Shown piece after piece: positions 34,872 through 39,228 of a stretch of DNA of 39,228 nucleotides. Below the pieces are notes generated by a model. The model saw only the letters and a program-made list of their open reading frames with translations, did not search any database and was not told the origin of the DNA. The stretch's first letter is position 1; every line of letters begins with the position of its first letter. Source of the stretch: Clostridia bacterium DTU084. Its GTDB lineage: Bacteria; Bacillota; DTU084. Location: the NCBI GenBank assembly GCA_001512905.1, contig LFTB01000087.1:1-39228 (forward strand), in the 5' to 3' direction. A program made the position numbers and the translations under genes.

Positions 34872-35791
34872 CTGTCTCCTCCTTTTCCCACCTGACCGAT
34901 AAGCTGCTGGACAGTTGTCAGCTGGTGGGTGGTCAAATATTCATCGAGTTCGCCGACTAGATCTCTTGCCAGGGTAGGCTGGCGGAAATTGCCTGTCCCC
35001 ACAGATACTGCGGTAGCGCCGGCCAGCAGAAACTCCACCACGTCCTCAACAGCCACGATCCCGCCCATGCCGATGATGGGGACGTCTACAGCCTGTGCCA
35101 CTTGCCAGACCATCCGCACAGCCACAGGCTTGATGGCAGGACCTGACAGGCCTCCGACTATATTGCCCAGCTTCGGCTGCCAGGTTTCAGGATCAATGGC
35201 CATGCCGGTGATGGTGTTGATGAGGGAAAGGATCTCTGCACCTGCCTCCACCACAGCCCGGGCCAACAGAGCGATATCTGTCACGTTTGGCGACAGCTTT
35301 ACAATCAAGGGTCCGGGCCAGACTTCCCGCACTGAGGCAGTGACCCTTTGGGCCATTTGCGGCTCTGTGCCGAAAGTGATCCCCCCTTCTTTCACGTTGG
35401 GGCAAGAAATATTAACTTCCAAAGCTGCAATTCCCTCTGCTTGAGAGAGGCGCTCTGCAACAGCTCTGTACTCCTCCACTGTCCTGCCTGCTATGTTGAC
35501 GATGACAGTAGCGCCACTTCTCTGCAGGTAGGGCAGGTCTTCCTGCAGAAAATGCTCGACTCCAGGGTTCTCAAGGCCAATGGAGTTGAGGATTCCAGCA
35601 GGGGTTTCTGCGAGCCGCGGCGGCTTGTTGCCCACTCGCTTTTCCAAAGTCACTGCGCTTGTAATAACGGCACCCAGCTCGCTGAGGGAATAGTAAGACG
35701 CATATTCTCGGCCAAAACCAAAGGTGCCGGATGCTACTGTGATCGGGTTTTTCAGCTTCAACCGTCCCAGACTAACTGTCAAATCAGCCAT
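34853..35791 (-). CDS. pyrD: Dihydroorotate dehydrogenase B, catalytic subunit
   Basis: KNPITVASGTFGFGREYASYYSLSELGAVITSAVTLEKRVGN; LEVNISCPNVKEGG; IIGMGGIVAVEDVVEF. Confidence 0.97.
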   Translation of the reverse strand: MADLTVSLGRLKLKNPITVASGTFGFGREYASYYSLSELGAVITSAVTLEKRVGNKPPRLAETPAGILNSIGLENPGVEHFLQEDLPYLQRSGATVIVNIAGRTVEEYRAVAERLSQAEGIAALEVNISCPNVKEGGITFGTEPQMAQRVTASVREVWPGPLIVKLSPNVTDIALLARAVVEAGAEILSLINTITGMAIDPETWQPKLGNIVGGLSGPAIKPVAVRMVWQVAQAVDVPIIGMGGIVAVEDVVEFLLAGATAVSVGTGNFRQPTLARDLVGELDEYLTTHQLTTVQQLIGQVGKGGDRWRTCV

Positions 35792-36578
35792 TTTTTTCTC
35801 CCCAATCTAAGACTTCGTATGGGAAAACAGGCCCGTCTGCACAGACCCTGGCCATGCTGCCGTCTTTCAGCTGACACGCACAGCCAAAACAGGCGCCAAC
35901 ACCGCAGGCCATTGCTGCCTCAAGGGAAACATCCAAGGGTAGGGCTGCTTCCTTTGCAAAGGCTGCAAGGCTTGCCAGCATCGGATTGGGCCCGCAAGCG
36001 TAGAGTTTGGGACGGACCTTGAATTGAGCTGCCACCTCTGGCACAAAATCAGTGACAAGCCCCCGCCTGCCCACCGAGCCGTCTTCTGTGACTAAGAACA
36101 GGTCCTGTGTGTATTTGGCAAAATCACCAGCGTGGGCAAGCTCCTGGGCAGTGCGGGCGCCCAGCAAAACAACGAACTTTTGCTGTTTTTCTTTGAGCTT
36201 GTGGGCGAGGAAAAGCAGCGGCGCTGCCCCCACCCCTCCTCCGATCAAAAGGGCTGGGTCTTGTGTAATTTGAAAGCCTCTGCCCAAAGGGCCCAATAAA
36301 TCTATCTTTTCCCCTGGTCTGCGGTTGGCCAGTTGTTTTGTGCCTCTCCCCACTATTCTGTAGAGAAAGGAAGCTTTTTCCTCTTCCAGATCGTAAACAC
36401 TCAGCGGCCTGCGCAGGAGGGGATCCCAGGTGGGAGGCTCTGCCTGCGACTGGACGAGAAAATGAACAAACTGGCCGGGCACTGCTTTCTGCAGGCTCTG
36501 GCTTTCCAGGACGAGTCTGTACAAATTTCCTCCTAAAGCTTTGTTCTGGATAATTTTTGCGATCTCAGGCATCTTCAT
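35784..36578 (-). CDS. pyrK: Dihydroorotate dehydrogenase B, electron transfer subunit
   Basis: FAD/NAD domain (RRPLSVYDLE, LLIGGGVGAAPLLFLAHKL) and 2Fe-2S cysteines (AMACGVGACFGCACQLKDGSMARVCADGPVF). Confidence 0.95.
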   Translation of the reverse strand: MKMPEIAKIIQNKALGGNLYRLVLESQSLQKAVPGQFVHFLVQSQAEPPTWDPLLRRPLSVYDLEEEKASFLYRIVGRGTKQLANRRPGEKIDLLGPLGRGFQITQDPALLIGGGVGAAPLLFLAHKLKEKQQKFVVLLGARTAQELAHAGDFAKYTQDLFLVTEDGSVGRRGLVTDFVPEVAAQFKVRPKLYACGPNPMLASLAAFAKEAALPLDVSLEAAMACGVGACFGCACQLKDGSMARVCADGPVFPYEVLDWGEKNG

Positions 36579-37857
36579 TCTCCAATCTATAAACAACTTT
36601 TCCTGCCGCAACAGTTTCTACAACCCTGCCCTGGAGTGACCAGTCGGCAAAGGGTGTGTTTTTCCCTTTGGAAGCAAACTCTTCCGGATCCACTTTCCAG
36701 CTTGCGTCTGGATCGAAGACCACCAAATCTGCCCTTGCGCCGACTTTTAAGCTGCCGCCATCTATTCCTGCGATCTGACATGGTTTGGTGGAGAGGGCTT
36801 CGATTGCCCTTTTGGCAGGCAAAACGCCCGTCGCCACAAGCTTTGTCCAGATCACGCTGAGGGCTGTTTCCAAACCAACCATACCGAAAGGAGCTGCGTC
36901 GAATTCCACCTCTTTTTCGTGGCGTGCCCAAGGAGCGTGGTCTGTAGCAATGCAGTCGATGGTTCCGTCTGCTAACGCAGCAATTAAAGCTTGCCTGTCC
37001 TCTTCTCCGCGCAGGGGGGGATTTACCTTCATATTTGTATCGTAACTTGCTGTTGCTTCTTCTGTTAAAGTGAGGTGATGGGGGGTTACCTCTGCAGTGA
37101 CTTTAATGCCGCGGGCTTTGGCGCTGCGCAGAAGCTCCACGCTGCCTTTAGTGCTCAGATGGGCAAGGTGGAGGCGAGCGCCTGTCTCTTCAGCCAGCAG
37201 CAGATCCCTGGCTACAATCACTTCCTCTGCCAAGGCAGGCAAAGGAGGCAGGCCTAGTTTGGTGGAGGTTTCGCTCTCGTTGACAGCACCGCCATGGGCC
37301 AGATTTGCATCTTCGCAGTGGTCGCTGATTACAAGCCCGAACATTTTAGCGTACTGCATGGCAAGGCGCATTAACCTCGCATCAGCAACTGAGGAGCCGT
37401 CATCAGAGAGTACCTTCACACCAGACTTTGCCAGCTGCCCGATTGGTGCAAGCTCCTCTCCCCTTCTGCCCTTGGTGATGGCTGCGATAGGCTCAACCCG
37501 GATGGTGCCTTTTGCTTTCGCCTGGGCCCGGACGAACTCTACCAATTGAGGGTTGTCCACTGCAGGGTCAGTGTTGGGCATGGCAAAGACTGTGGTGAAT
37601 CCGCCTCGGGCTGCAGCTGCCATGCCTGTGGCAATGGTTTCACGGTGTTCTCCTCCTGGCTCCCGCAGGTGTGTATGTAAATCCACAAGTCCTGGGAAGA
37701 TGAGCATTCCAGTTGCATCCCGAACTTCTGTTGCCTGCCAGGATTCATCAGCCTTGCCAACAGCAACAATAGTGCCGTCTGAGATCAGGATATCTGCCAG
37801 CCCTTGAAAGCCGGAACCTGGGTCTATGAGCTGGGCGCCTTTATATAACAAGCTCAT
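36565..37857 (-). CDS. pyrC: Dihydroorotase
   Basis: LLYKGAQLIDPGSGFQG; FPGLVDLHTHLREPGGEHRETI; IATDHAPWARHEKE. Preferred start 37857. Confidence 0.97.
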   Translation of the reverse strand: MSLLYKGAQLIDPGSGFQGLADILISDGTIVAVGKADESWQATEVRDATGMLIFPGLVDLHTHLREPGGEHRETIATGMAAAARGGFTTVFAMPNTDPAVDNPQLVEFVRAQAKAKGTIRVEPIAAITKGRRGEELAPIGQLAKSGVKVLSDDGSSVADARLMRLAMQYAKMFGLVISDHCEDANLAHGGAVNESETSTKLGLPPLPALAEEVIVARDLLLAEETGARLHLAHLSTKGSVELLRSAKARGIKVTAEVTPHHLTLTEEATASYDTNMKVNPPLRGEEDRQALIAALADGTIDCIATDHAPWARHEKEVEFDAAPFGMVGLETALSVIWTKLVATGVLPAKRAIEALSTKPCQIAGIDGGSLKVGARADLVVFDPDASWKVDPEEFASKGKNTPFADWSLQGRVVETVAAGKVVYRLENEDA

Positions 37858-38785
37858 TTTCTTGTCCTCCTCCCAAAAGCAAATACAAGGCTGCCATTCG
37901 CACTGCCACACCGTTTGTCACTTGCTGATTTATGGCAGAGCGCTTGTCCTCAGCAGCTTTAGGGGTAATTTCAACCCCTAAGTTTGTGGGACCTGGGTGG
38001 ATGATCAGCGCGTCGTCGCGGATGAGCTTGAGCCTCTCCTCGTTTATTCCGTAAAGTTCCGCGTATTCAGCAAGACTGGGAAAGTGCCCTCGCTCCTGGC
38101 GTTCCTTTTGGATGCGCAGTAAGCTCACCACATCTGCCTTAGGCAGTTCTTCCTCTAAAGAGGTGCCCACCTTCACTCCAAAAGATTCAATTCCTTTGGG
38201 AATAAGGGTGCTGGGTCCCAAAACCGTGATTTCTGCGCCCAGCTTTTGGAGAGCGTAAATTTGTGAACGGGCTACGCGGCTGTGGAGAATGTCGCCGACG
38301 ATGAGCACCTTCAGCCCCTGGATCCTGCCGAGCCGCTCCCGAATTGTATATAAGTCCAGTAAAGCTTGGGTTGGATGTTCGTGGGCGCCATCGCCTGCAT
38401 TGATGACGCTGCAGCTCAAGAGTTTAGCCAAGGTGTGAGGCACTCCCGCTGACCTGTGCCTTACCACAACCAGATCCGTGCCCATGGCTTCGATGGTTCG
38501 AGCAGTATCGTAGAGGCTTTCGCCTTTCACAACACTGCTCTGTGCAATTGAAACATTCACAAGGTCTGCGCTCATCCATTTGCTGGCAATCTCAAAGGAG
38601 GTTCGGGTTCTGGTGCTGGGCTCGAAGAAGAGCAGGACTACTGTTTTCCCTCTGAGGGTGGGAAATTTCTTGATCTGGCGCTGGTAGATCTGTTTGCAGG
38701 AACTGGTCAGATCGAGAATGGTTTCGATTTCTTCTGCTTTTAAGTCTTTGATATCGAGTAAATCTTTATGGTACCACTTTGCCAT
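37841..38785 (-). CDS. pyrB: Aspartate carbamoyltransferase catalytic subunit
   Basis: FFEPSTRTRTSFEIASKWM; GDGAHEHPTQALLDLYTI; HPGPTNLGVEI. Confidence 0.98.
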   Translation of the reverse strand: MAKWYHKDLLDIKDLKAEEIETILDLTSSCKQIYQRQIKKFPTLRGKTVVLLFFEPSTRTRTSFEIASKWMSADLVNVSIAQSSVVKGESLYDTARTIEAMGTDLVVVRHRSAGVPHTLAKLLSCSVINAGDGAHEHPTQALLDLYTIRERLGRIQGLKVLIVGDILHSRVARSQIYALQKLGAEITVLGPSTLIPKGIESFGVKVGTSLEEELPKADVVSLLRIQKERQERGHFPSLAEYAELYGINEERLKLIRDDALIIHPGPTNLGVEITPKAAEDKRSAINQQVTNGVAVRMAALYLLLGGGQENELVI

Positions 38786-38802
38786 ACATAAGGCCTCCTC
38801 TC

Positions 38803-39228
<426 letters not shown>

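Overview
The window reads as a Bacillota (Clostridia-like) chromosomal backbone, nearly all on the minus strand. Its order largely follows the classical pyr / yloB-remA-gmk-rpoZ-coaBC-priA-def-fmt-rsmB / rlmN-prpC-prkC order, with several informative insertions and replacements. Read right to left: pyrR(partial)-pyrB-pyrC-pyrK-pyrD-pyrF-pyrE-purE, metallophosphoesterase, a TIM-barrel/acyl-CoA-synthetase fusion, rlmA-like methyltransferase, an unknown membrane protein, Ca2+-type P-ATPase, actinobacterial-type IHF (mihF-like), remA, gmk, rpoZ, coaBC, priA, def, fmt, DUF116, yugP-like, rsmB. A plus-strand island (tRNA-Pro(CGG) and a TRIC/UPF0126 gene) follows. Next comes an ExbB-ExbD-TonB-like cassette with two secreted/envelope proteins, then rlmN, an actinobacteria-like fhaA-fhaB-prpC-ftsW-pbpA-prkC cluster and rfaE2. 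A probable Re-citrate synthase gene and a divergent rex close the window. The best candidate for an undescribed system is the five-gene cassette at about 9958-14913 (ExbB/ExbD motor pair, divergent TonB/TolA-like protein, large secreted protein, SLH-like/coiled-coil/C-terminal-TM protein). Its promoter has a consensus -10, a poor -35 and a perfect palindrome near -41. I also report a sigma-A-type promoter with tandem operator-like inverted repeats ahead of the fusion gene, a structured leader ahead of mihF, a probable CTG start for rlmN and a terminator embedded in two convergent coding ends. Family assignments come from motif and protein-sequence recognition only; no database search was run.
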